NCBI RefSeq assembly: GCF_004027225.2
Contig: NC_044278.2
Span: forward strand, 101,548,743-101,612,742
Direction of reading: 5' to 3'
DNA from: Strigops habroptila
Lineage: Eukaryota; Chordata; Aves; Psittaciformes; Psittacidae
Length of the DNA stretch: 64,000 bases
The notes beneath the pieces are model-generated. The model was not told the DNA's origin. It saw nothing but the letters and a program-made list of their open reading frames with translations, and made no database searches. Positions within the stretch are counted from its first letter, which is position 1; each line of letters opens with the position of its first letter. Both the position numbers and the translations under genes were made by a program. Of this stretch, positions 24,357-33,938 are shown piece by piece.

Positions 24357-27300
24357 GAAGAAATTAACCTAGCTGCCTGATAATGTAAAAAACCATCCTG
24401 CTGTAGTCAGCAGGACAGAGGGATGATAAACTGCAGTCAGTGCTCCAGGGTCCCCGCTGAGTTTGGCTCTGCACAGCTAGTAGGCTACACTCAGCCTTGG
24501 GCGGCAGCAGCTCCTGTAAAGCATAAATGAAGGCTGGGATCCTGGTGGCACCAGCAAGCAATATAAGCTTTAGCTCTCATGTTTAACAGTTTTACAAAGC
24601 CATTTTCCTTCTACATCCTTGGTTGGACTGAGAGTAATTTCTGGTGCTCTTTTTCTGTCCTCTCTTGAACATTAACTGTGGATTTTTCTTTAATTATTTT
24701 CTAGACAATTTCATTGGCAATGTTGAATTTTGTAAGAGCCATTCCCCAAAGTCACAGTTCTTGTTCCTCTTTCTGAAGAGCTGTCATTTAATTTGATATG
24801 GGTCTTTCGGGGGCCTTTGACCTCCCTCTTCTCTGGCAAATTTTAACAATTTCTACCACCACAACCCTTATGACAAGTTTACAGGAATTTATAATTTTCA
24901 CATTATTTGATTTCCTCATATTAAAGAGCATTTTACTGCTATGTTTTGTAAATCCTTTGCTAAACCCAAGTTTCAAGTTCAGAGCTTGAGCGTTATTTCA
25001 ATGTTTCCCTTAGTAACTGTGTTGTCAGAAAGCTGATCCAGTTGGATGCTAAAAGTTCTCCCTCTTGTTTCTCACCTATTATTCAGTAAGGAACTTCTTC
25101 CAATTGTTTTCAGGGTCATTTTTCTGCACAGACTGGACAGATGTATCCGCTAATTCCTAGATGTACAGATAGTTAAGCCACCTCAAGAACAGTGGTGATT
25201 TGAGCCCTCTATAAAAGAGGCCTGGGGACTTCTTGTTCTTACTCATGTTATTCTTTCCTTCTCCTTATGCCACCTTTGTACCATCCTCTATCAGTTTTCT
25301 CCCCTGCTCTTAGGAGTTCCCCAACATAATTAATGACATCAGTAACTCTAACATCACTACATGTATCTCTGCTATACCCATTAGACTGGCAGAGTTCCTG
25401 CCTGGTTCACCTTTGACAAGAAGGTCAGGAATAACCTCTGGTGCTCAGTAACACCTTGTTGTTCCCTATTGTCTTCTATTTGTACAAGGGTACTGCAAAT
25501 GTGAGAGGGGGAAATAAATCCTTAAAGCATACTGGGGCATTCAGGGCATGATGCGAGTTGTTTTAAATAGGTGTGCATCTTTATTTTCTAGCAAGATTGG
25601 TCTGATGACCAACTTAAAAAGTAAATAAATAAACCATGATTCTGGCCAGCAGTGTGTATTATAAACTCTACAAAACCTCAGAGGTCCTTTTGTTGCCTTC
25701 CTGCTGCCTCTGAGGCAGGAGAGGACTGCTAAATTCTGTTCCCAGAAGCCTGCTGGCATCAACAGAGAGGCTGGTAGGACCCACATGCTGGTTTGACTTG
25801 ACACAAAAGCAGCAAACAGGCAAAAATCAGTGTTCTTCCAAAGGGAAAGAAATTAATTTAGTATGAAAAAATATCTGAAAACACAAAATATGAGATTTTT
25901 CCAAAGGCCAGCACAAGAAACCAACAGTGCACAGGAGCAGACTACTGGTGGCAAGCACGCTGCAGGATCCAGCCCTCATTTTCAGTGCACCTTTTTGCCT
26001 GAATGCTTTCTTGTAATAAGGGGTCTGAATTCAACAAGACTGAGTCATACCAGGTAAATGCAAACTTGGCTCTCTAAGACTTTATAAAAAATGCCCATGT
26101 ATTTCTACAAAGGCATTAAAAGTATCCTGTTGACTAACTCAGTGTGTTCCTTGCTGCCCTGGATATCTTGCTCTGTAGCTGCCAGAGAAGGAAAGAATCC
26201 TGATCTGTCCCATGACCAAACTCCAGAGAATTATACCCTTTGTCTCAGGAGCCTTTCACCTTCTCAGGCTGCTCTGAAAATCTGGAGAGAAATCAGAAAC
26301 AATGGACATTCTTGCCTTAAAAGAGATTTCATGGTGGTGTGTGTTCCTTCTCCTGAAGATGCTCCTGTTCACAGCCTGTCTCAAAGGGAAAATGCTGGAG
26401 CACAGGACAGGGCTGAAAGCTTTTAATGTTGGTCTTGAAGTGTAAGTTTGACGTGGTGTCCAACCCCAACAGCAACAACTGTTGGGAGAGAGTGCTGCTC
26501 TTTTGAAAAATGGCAATTCTGCCATTAAGGTTATAAAAGACATAGAAGATGAAGTTTTTTGCTTCAGGGCATAAACCAGCCTCTCTAGCAGCCTTGGCAG
26601 CAGTGGAAACTTAGCAAATAAGAAGATTATAATATGATTGTCTATTGTGGGGTTTGTGTGTCTTTCTCTAAAGCATTTGATGCTGGCCACTGCTGGAGAC
26701 GGGATATCACATTGGCTGGACTACTAATCTGATTTAGAATAACAGACCTTTTATTCCTATTAAGCACGTCTCAGTACAGAGTCAGGTTTCAACTAGTACT
26801 GATGGCCATGAAACACTAAAGCTGCAGCCTAATCTGCTGATAGATACCTGGCACAATTCTTATCAAAGGGAATAGAGCATGGCAAAATTCTACTCTCTTA
26901 CTCATGCCCTGTTATATTTTTCAAATGAAACCAAAATATCAGTTGCATACTTCATCATTTTTCCTCATAAATTGCCAAAGTAATGATGATGAATGATTCT
27001 GTACCTGGACAGCTAAATTCATGTAACAATTCTGCAAAGAAGACTTAATGGAAATGAGATTTGTATATCTGAGTACAGGATTAGGTCCCAAAAAGCAGAA
27101 TAGCCTTCTTAGCTCTCTGTGTTGCTAGCACTCCTCTCAAAGAGCCCTTCCCTTTTTGCTTGCTCCTTGGATGTGGGAGAGACTTGTTTTCAGATGTGTC
27201 TGCCTGTAGCACTTGCCCGGGGGTTACCTGCAAGCTGATCCCAGACTCAGCAGGCAGCTACACTTTTGCAGAGTCCCTTGTTCCAGCCGACTACTGCTGA

Positions 27301-28658
27301 CCACAACTCATTTTCTCTCTGTGCGAATGTGAAATGAATACTATCCTAACAGCCTTTCTTAATACATCCCAAAGAGAAAAGATCTTTTTCTGTTTTATGT
27401 TTGACCGTGCTGCATTTCAAATACATGACCTCACCTCTACAAAACTGGTGGGATTTACCCCTATCGTCACACGTAGTACAACTTCTACCTAGATCATCAT
27501 GCAGCACCTCTTTTTGTTCATTTGCTCAGCACGCTATCAACCTAAAATGATCCCCAGAACGTACCAGCTGTGCTGGACCCTAAATTTGTGTTGCATCATC
27601 ATAGCTGACAGACAGGGGAACAAAATTATGTCAACTGTTGAGTAAACTCAGCACTGTGAACCTTTCAGGACAGAAACTGATGTGTGCTTGTACTGTGCTG
27701 TGCCTAATACGGTGGCATTCTGGCCTGCAGTCATAATGGTAGATTCAAATACGTAATGATAATTAATAAAGATATTTCTTCATGACATCTCTAAGACAGC
27801 ACAACTGTACATCATAGAGAGGCGCTGATCCCCATTTATACAACAGTTGACAGAAAAGTTGACCAACTCATGTGCACACAAAGTAGCGAGGACAATCCCC
27901 TGTCTCCTCCTGTACCCCACTGCTTCATCAACACGAAATGCATGATCCTTCCTTTTAACAGTCTGTTAAACTAGAGGCAAAGGAGCAAAACTCATACAAT
28001 CATGCTGGTTTAGGCTCTACGTCTTTTGTATTCTTTCCTATGGTTATGTCCTATGGATGTGCTTATCTTTGTGCACCACAGATGAGCTCATCCTCCTAAA
28101 TAATTTAGAAGAACCATCTCCAATGCAGCGGATGTGCCCTGCTGCTGCCTGCTTGCCTTTTTGGCCCCTCATCCAGTCTGCCTGTGCTTGCTGATAATCC
28201 TTACTTCCATGACTTGCTTGGGCACATGGGCTTCAATTGAAGGGTATTTCCATACAACCTTTGGCAAGTCACACTGTGAACTGTAAACAATTACAAAGCC
28301 CTGCTGTCTGCCCTGCCTGCTTGTAGCAGAGGTGGTGGGAAGGGCCATGCACCTCAGCAGTCACAGTGCAGCCAAGGACACAATTCTGAGTTGCCACCAA
28401 TTTCAGTTTACATGAGGAGGCAGCTGCAAGCCACAGTGCCTGAAAAGTAGTTGTAGTGCCTATTCTCTTGTCCCTTCTGCAAGGATGCTAGAGGGAAGGG
28501 CATGGGCAGGGGAACTCCTAAACTACCCTGAGATCACCTCGAGGTACCTGTACAGGGCTGCTGCCTGCATGGAGTGAAGGGCTGGTCTCCAAGGTGGTCA
28601 TGAGCAGATCTCAGGAGCCTGTTTAAACTCAAGCTGTTGTATCTAAGGTTTTTCTTTC

Positions 28659-28666
<8 letters not shown>

Positions 28667-28689
<23 letters not shown>

Positions 28690-28691
28690 TT
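28667..28691. repeat. Poly(T) run, 25 bp
   Basis: A run of 25 T preceded by a T/C-rich stretch. Read on the minus strand it could be the tail of a retrocopy. However, the adjoining minus-strand sequence lacks an AATAAA signal and resembles no gene, so I treat it as a simple repeat. Confidence 0.9.
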
Positions 28692-28910
28692 GTTGGAGGG
28701 AGAGGGGGAAAGCCTGCATTAACAACATTCAAAGTATAAACTCTATTCAGGGAGATCTATTTATAATTCTTCAGTCTGTCACTGATTTAACCAGAAAGTC
28801 ATATGTGCCCGGGAATGCGTATTATTTGGGATGGAGTGACATCCTTCAGGGTTTATCCCTTGGGCTCTCATCTATGAGCGTTACTATTTAGATGCATTAT
28901 GAAAGTAAGG

Positions 28911-28949
28911 TAAATAAATAAATAAGTAAATAAATAAATAAATAAATAG
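28911..28949. repeat. (AAAT)n microsatellite
   Basis: About ten tandem AAAT units with one G interruption ('aagt'). Likely length-variable between individuals. Confidence 0.95.
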
Positions 28950-29136
28950 AATGGGAAACCCCTGCACTTGCTTTGTCCCTCAGAGGTACCCAACTGGAGA
29001 AGAAGCAAGCAATGCTTCAGCATTTTGCTATTACTCCTACAAACACAAGCTTTTTTATCCTATTGGTGGCTGGAATACCTGACTGAGATTGGGGATGATG
29101 ATATGAGGAACCATAAAAACATTTATCAGGGGAGAG

Positions 29137-29540
29137 TCACAATCACAGCATCACTGGGCTTGGAAGGGACCTCTGGAGGTCATCTACTCCAACGTCTTGC
29201 TCAAGCAGGGTCAGCCAGTGCAGGTGCCCATGTCCAGTTCTGTTTTGAGTATCTCCACAGTCAGAGGCTCCACAGCCTCTCTGGGCAACCTATGCCAATG
29301 TTCAGTCAGCCTCCCACTGAGACAAGTCTTTTCCCATGTTCAGATTGAATTTACTGGTTTTCACCTTGTCCCCATTGCCTTGTTCTGTCAGTAGGCACCA
29401 CTGAGGAGAGCCTGGCTTCCTCTTCTTCATTGCCTCCCACAGGGCACTTACACTGATGAGATCCTTTAGACCTCTCTTCCTGGGGCCGAACAGTCCCAGC
29501 TCTCTGCCTCTCCTCCTGTGAGAGATGCCTCAGTCACTGC
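29137..29540 (-). mobile_element. CR1 LINE 3' fragment, older subfamily
   Basis: The 3' end on the minus strand is recognisable from 'aatcacagcatcactgggc' and 'ggaagggacctctggaggtc' on the plus strand, the form found in older CR1 subfamilies. The region upstream ('ggggccgaacagtcccagc') matches the end of ORF2. It is 5'-truncated and divergent, with no useful open frame. Confidence 0.9.
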
Positions 29541-30529
29541 CTCCCAAAAATGTACCATCTAAGCAAACTAGGCTGTCAAGAGAGGGGATAACATGCCTGA
29601 AGTCACACAGTGTGTGATCCTCACAGAGGCCTGCATGTAGGGTCACTTCTGCTAGCCTTCAGCTCTTCTCCCAGGCATTGAACAGGGCTGCTTGTGGCAA
29701 ATCTGTCTGCTGAAGTCAGTAGCTTTGCGCTATTTTGGAGCAAAGTATAAAGAAAGGACTTACAGCCTCAGCAAGGGACAGTGTCTTGTCAGGGGCTGCC
29801 TTTGCTGCACGAAGTCCTGAAGAGAAAGGCAGCCTCAAATTTCTAGTATTAAAAGGAACAACTTGGTCTTAATTTTCTGTGGTTTTACATGACATTTGTC
29901 CCAGAAGGAACCAGGCTGCCTCTGTCACACACTCCATCTACTTGATTTTCCTGATTTTCTTATTTTGTCTCAGACAGTTTTACAGTCCTGCCATATGAAT
30001 ATGTCTCTCCACACCTCTCTGACAAGACCTACTCATTCCTTCAATAGATCTGCACCTTGGGTAGGATTTATTTTGTGTCCTTGAGGCAGGATGCATTTTT
30101 CATCAGGCACAGCCTTTCTTTGTTGAGTGTTGGTCACCAGGAGCAGCCTGGAATGAGGAATAAAATACCCATTAAACACAGCATTTCAGATAACGTGGGT
30201 CCACAATAAATGTGAAGGAAGGAGCAGGATGGCTTCTGAAGGGGGGTTTTACATGCTAAGTGTCCTTTCTCCAGATGCTTCCAAGTTGGAAGTCATCGTT
30301 TACACTGTGAATCTCACAGGAGCTGTATTCGTTAATAAAACTACACAGGTTTTGGGGGGAAAAAAACCCCCCAAAACCCCAAAAACCAAGAACCCTGGTA
30401 TTTCAAACTCCAAAAATAAGAAATGAGAAATAAAAAATAAATGTATGGGCCACACTTGCAGATCTGGGGTGCAAAAAACTAAACCACTAACATAAGCATT
30501 TATTTTTGTTTACTGGAAGCTGTACAAGA
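29541..30529. other. Sequence just upstream of the CpG island
   Basis: No gene is seen. The last 200 bp hold a G/C-tract hairpin (30348-30378) and A-rich sequence, then composition changes abruptly to the CpG island at about 30530. Confidence 0.6.
30348..30378. repeat. Perfect 12-bp hairpin of G/T and A/C tracts
   Basis: The arms GGTTTTGGGGGG and CCCCCCAAAACC are exact reverse complements separated by seven A. It sits about 180 bp upstream of the CpG island edge. Low-complexity composition makes the match easier to reach by chance than a mixed-sequence hairpin. Confidence 0.9.
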
Positions 30530-30890
30530 GCAGAGCTCAGGCCCACACGCCGGGGAGGGGATCCCTGGAGGAAGGGCTGCAAGGGGAGCCCCAACACGCC
30601 GAGGAGGCCGCAGCCGCCCTCGGTTACAGGCGGGTTGATGTGGCAGGTGCCCGGGTGGTGGTGGCGGAGCCCGGCCCCTGCTGCCAGGCCCCGGCCGTGC
30701 CGCGGGGACCCCGCACCGCCCTGGCAACGGTGTGTTCGGCGCGGGGGGGGCGCGGCCACCCCGGCAGCCTACAAGCCCCATGATGCCGCGCGGTGTCGGT
30801 GCGTGCTGCGGCGGAGCGGGAAGGGGGGGAGGTGGAGACGGGGGGTGTCGGTCCGTCTCTCCCTGCTGTGTCCCCTTCCTCCGCTCGGCA

Positions 30891-30903
30891 GACGCCATGT
30901 TGG
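30891..30903 (-). promoter_or_regulatory. YY1-like site (GCCATGTTGG)
   Basis: GACGCCATGTTGG contains the CCAT core; on the minus strand it reads CCAACATGGCGTC, close to the YY1 consensus AANATGGCGGC. Such sites often sit at or just downstream of the start in CpG-island promoters, so transcription may start nearby. This is inferred from the motif only. Confidence 0.35.
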
Positions 30904-31046
30904 TTTGAGCCGAAGATGACAGGGGGCGGCTGCGGGCGAGGATCGCGCTGAGGAGCGGCACCTCCGGCTCGCAGCGGGGCCAGCGCGGCTCGCGGGGGAC
31001 GGGGGGGGGGGAAGCCCGGAGCCGCCGCAGGACCAGACACGGGAGA

Positions 31047-31065
31047 GGGCGGGCGGGCGGGCGGG
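31047..31065 (+). repeat. Five-run G-quadruplex motif
   Basis: GGGCGGGCGGGCGGGCGGG: five runs of three G separated by single C loops, which is the pattern of a very stable quadruplex. It lies inside the CpG island, probably in the promoter or leader of UBL3, on the coding strand. Confidence 0.9.
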
Positions 31066-31088
31066 CTGAGGAGGCGGCGGCGGTGGCG

Positions 31089-31106
31089 ATGCGAGCGGAG
31101 ACCTGA
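31089..31106 (+). other. Upstream ORF 1 (MRAET)
   Basis: ATG at 31089 opens a five-codon frame closed by TGA at 31104. It would be an upstream ORF of UBL3 if transcription starts before it. G at -3 is a moderate initiation context. Confidence 0.35.
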
Positions 31107-31237
31107 GGCTGCGGGAGGCGGCCGCCGTTGAACGCCCCCCGGCCCCCGCCGAGTTGCTGTCGCCGCCGGAGCGCAGCGGGGGAGGGCTTTCCCCTCCGGC
31201 CGCCCCTCAGGCAGCCCTCCCCGGCAGGCGCTGTTGA

Positions 31238-31255
31238 ATGCCGCACACCGCCTAG
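31238..31255 (+). other. Upstream ORF 2 (MPHTA)
   Basis: ATG at 31238 opens a five-codon frame closed by TAG at 31253. Like the other upstream ORFs it depends on the unmapped transcription start. The context 'ttgaATG' has T at -3, so initiation is probably weak. Confidence 0.35.
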
Positions 31256-31345
31256 GGGGGGCCGAAGCCCGGCGTCCTCCCCAGCGGCCGCGGGCCCACC
31301 CCGGCCCTCCCGCCGCCCTGCCCCGCCGAGGGCAGAGCGAGGTGC

Positions 31346-31364
31346 TGCCTGCCTGCCTGCCTGC
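31346..31364 (+). repeat. (TGCC)n tetranucleotide repeat in the leader
   Basis: Almost five perfect TGCC units inside the CpG island, upstream of the UBL3 start codon. Potentially length-polymorphic. Confidence 0.9.
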
Positions 31365-31498
31365 GCGCCCGGGTCGCCTGCGCCGGCTGAGGAGGTGACT
31401 TGGGCGCACCATTATCCCGTGAATCATCCCGTCGTCACTTGTCAAGGCTGGGAGAGAAGGAAGAGGGAGCGAGGGGGGAAAAAGCCCGCACGCAGCTC

Positions 31499-31555
31499 AT
31501 GTGGCGGTGTAGTCCTGCCTGGTCTACCTGGCACCGCTGCTGCCGCCGCCGCTGA
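31499..31555 (+). other. Upstream ORF 3 (18 codons)
   Basis: ATG at 31499 opens an 18-codon frame ending at TGA 31553-31555, 265 bp before the UBL3 start codon. The encoded peptide is Trp-, Cys- and Arg-rich (starts MWRCSPAW, ends RCCRRR). It is the last ATG before the UBL3 start. The context 'gctcATG' has C at -3, so it is likely leaky. Confidence 0.35.
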
Positions 31556-31771
31556 CAGGGATCTGCTGCCATCTCTGGTCTCCCGCTGGCTCCTCCGGTA
31601 CAGCCCCGGCACCGCTTGTCCCTGGATATTTCTCCTCAGCCGGCCGCGTTCCCCGCTGCACATCGGGCACCTTTGTTTCGTAGGGGACGTGGAAGTTGCT
31701 GCCTCGGGAACTGACCCCCGGTTTGCTTTTCGAAGCTCTCTGGCAGCAGGGCCGCTCTTGGTGCTTTTTAA

Positions 31772-31786
31772 TTTTTTTTTTTTTTT
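31772..31786 (+). repeat. Poly(T) run in the UBL3 leader
   Basis: Fifteen consecutive T lie 34 bases upstream of the UBL3 start codon, at the edge where the CpG island gives way to AT-rich sequence. It would be a U-rich tract in the mature leader. Confidence 0.85.
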
Positions 31787-31820
31787 AAGTTGTTTTTACG
31801 CCATTTAGGGTAATATCAAG

Positions 31821-31847
31821 ATGTCCAGCAGCGTTCCAGCTGATATG
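31821..31847 (+). CDS. UBL3: UBL3 (ubiquitin-like 3), first coding exon
   Basis: The exon encodes MSSSVPADM and runs straight into a GTAAGT donor, giving a phase-0 junction. From memory, vertebrate UBL3 begins with nearly this peptide (human has Asn at the fourth residue) and its first coding exon ends at the same place. UBL3 is a protein of about 117 residues with a ubiquitin fold. It is prenylated at a C-terminal CAAX-type motif, sits at the plasma membrane, and has been reported as a modifier that sorts proteins into small extracellular vesicles. The start is supported by A at -3 and by an in-frame TAG at 31806-31808, which rules out an N-terminal extension. The CpG island immediately upstream fits. 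Only nine codons are seen; the ubiquitin-fold exons and C-terminal Cys motif are outside the window. Confidence 0.82.
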
Positions 31848-31853
31848 GTAAGT
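31848..31853 (+). other. UBL3: Splice donor of UBL3 intron 1 (GTAAGT)
   Basis: ATG|GTAAGT matches the consensus donor at all six intronic bases. It ends the first coding exon in phase 0. Confidence 0.85.
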
Positions 31854-33902
31854 CTCGTACTCCCTATTTAATAATATTGTTGTGGAATAACGTTTATTTC
31901 GGCCTGTTTTGGCAGAGAAAATGGAAATAAGAGGGGCGTGGGAAGGAAGGAAAAAAAGCCCGTCTCGGTTACATATTTAAGGAACAAAAAGTTCCGAGTT
32001 AATACCCCCCCTTCCCGCTCCAGATGCTGGTTCTGCTTTGCTTTTTGGTAGCGGAGTGGGAAATCTGCAGTATTGCCTTCTGTGTAGCAAGGCAAGGGGG
32101 GATGTCTGCTTTCTCTTACCTATGGCAGTAAATATCTGACTGCCCGTGCTTATTGCGTGTAGCACTGCTGCTCAGCTCGGTCGAGCATTTTTTTGGGGAA
32201 GATAAATATGAGGTAGAGCATTCAGAATTACTTACTTGAGCTATTTATTTATTTATTTCCCCCACCTCTCTAAACCAGCTGAAATTTGGTCTCAGCTTTC
32301 TTCCTTTTCCCCTGTCAAACTTGGCTTGTTTCTTACCGACGCTTTGTCTTCCGATGTTGATGGGAAGTTAATCTCTTCACTTGCTGCCGGGTCAAGAGCG
32401 AGAGAGAAATTCTCATGCACTCGTTACATGGCGAGGTCCTTTGTGCACTAGCTGCTATCTGGACATTTTTCAAGGGCACTCCTCGTACTTGTATGGCGGA
32501 CTGTACTTCAGCCTGGGTTGGACACTCGGTTGATTTAAAGTAGGAAGGTAGAGCAGGGCATGAGGAGGGAGGGTGGATCAGGTCTGATAAGTAATGTTCC
32601 GTGCAGCACGACTTTCCCCTTTTGTATGTGTTTCCATAAATCACTTAATCAGGAAAAAAAAGTTGCGGCTGCAGTTTGGTATATTCTTTATTCTCACGGC
32701 ACAGTAGTTCACGTATCTCCTCACGACTGTTCACATTTAAAGGTACTGTTTTTTCTAAAAGCAGCAGGCTTGTCCATGCTGCTTTTTCTTTCAGGATGAA
32801 GTTCTGTTTTGCGAGTAAAACCTGCCCTGTAGTGATAACAATAACCCCGAGTAGCCCTTGTTTCAGCTGTCGATATACAATTAATGGTGCATAGGTATGA
32901 CAAACGGGCTGGTGAAACAATGGTATCCTTTAGTTGCTTACTTTCAGTGTTTCCTTCACAGCTTTTGTACTGCAGCCAAAATGAGTGAATTCTGCCAAAA
33001 AAAGCAGAAGCAGTAAGAGATAGAGGATTATCAAACATGGTTTTATGCTCCCCTTTTTTTTTCTTTTTTTTCTTTCTTCATCCCTCTCTGTCTTTCTCAA
33101 ATACTATAGCTAAGTTCCACCCCCTGGACGAAAAGGGTGGTGAGGAGACTATTGCCTCAGACTTTAAATCCTTTTAACTGTCATTTTTATATATTTCTTT
33201 TTCGGGTCTGTCTGGCAGTTAGAGGACTCTGAAGCTTCTTCTTGCTTTCACGTGTCTGTCTAGCATTATATCACAGAAATCCTCCTTAGCTGTGGAGGGT
33301 TAGATGCAAATCTCTTCGTGCCGCTTTTTAAATTGCCTGGAGGAGTCCCTTGACTGTGACACGAAGCAGTCCTCTTCCCTCTCACCTGGGCTGAACGTGC
33401 TGCCACCTCCACATTACTTCTAGGTGTTGCCTGCCTGAGAGTCGTGATACTGCCCCTAGGCTTGTAGTGTTTGACATGTTAGACAAAATAGACACATTTT
33501 AAGATAGGTAAAATACTATTTTGTTCCCATGAAAACAATTTCCTTCTGTTGTTATGATGTCGTGAGAATACCACTGACGGGGATAGCTAGGCCTAGTGAT
33601 GCTCTGTGTCTTCAAATCAGGAAGAGGCTTGTTATACATAGTGATGTTTAAATACTGAGTCATTACGAAAACATTTGAATGAAGATGTTACCAATGTCAG
33701 TAGAAGGAGCTTGTTCAGGAAAGAAAATAGGATTGTTATTTGATTGCTCTTTAAAGAGGAGCACTTACCAGGCTGTCACCTTGTTCATATATGTTTTTAT
33801 TTAGTGTAGGATTTTTGCAGTTTGCATTTCTCTTATCCACCCACTGTGTAATCTGCATATACAAAAAAAAAATGATTTCCCATTTCTGTAGGAGTTGGCA
33901 TC

Positions 33903-33938
33903 AGTGTGATGGAGTGTCTATGAAGACTCCATCACACT
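33903..33938. repeat. 13-bp perfect inverted repeat, 10-nt loop
   Basis: AGTGTGATGGAGT and ACTCCATCACACT are exact reverse complements. Inside the loop GTCT and AGAC could extend the stem with a small bulge. The outer flanks do not pair, so the stem is shorter than a typical microRNA precursor. It could be the remnant of a small DNA transposon or a structured intronic element. Confidence 0.9.

Larger units (their letters stand above)
21801..29136. other. Intergenic DNA, AT-richer, with simple repeats
   Basis: No gene is recognised. It contains a 16-bp perfect palindrome (ATAAACATATGTTTAT, 24093-24108), an A16 run (24341-24356), a T25 run (28667-28691) and an (AAAT)n array (28911-28949). Around 22960-23020 the sequence is very AT-rich with repeated ATAAA-type words. 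Confidence 0.6.
30530..31740 (+). promoter_or_regulatory. UBL3: CpG-island promoter of UBL3 with 5' leader
   Basis: This block of about 1.2 kb is strikingly GC- and CpG-rich compared with both flanks and ends just before the first coding exon. That is the arrangement of a housekeeping-type vertebrate promoter without a TATA box. It contains GC-box-like 'gggggcgg' elements (for example near 30921), a YY1-like site, strong G-runs and GCC/CTGC repeats. The transcription start cannot be fixed from sequence. The part from about 30900 onward is the likeliest start and untranslated leader. Long open frames on both strands here come from lack of stop codons in GC-rich DNA. A divergent minus-strand transcript is possible. 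Confidence 0.85.

Noticed and set aside
28637..28891. Open frame over the T25 run (poly-Phe)
   Set aside because: Translation of a homopolymer, not a gene. The adjacent minus-strand sequence also gives no support for a processed pseudogene.
30500..31808. Long open frames on both strands through the CpG island (up to about 270 codons)
   Set aside because: Low-complexity Pro/Arg/Ala/Gly translations on both strands at once are typical of stop-poor GC-rich promoter DNA.
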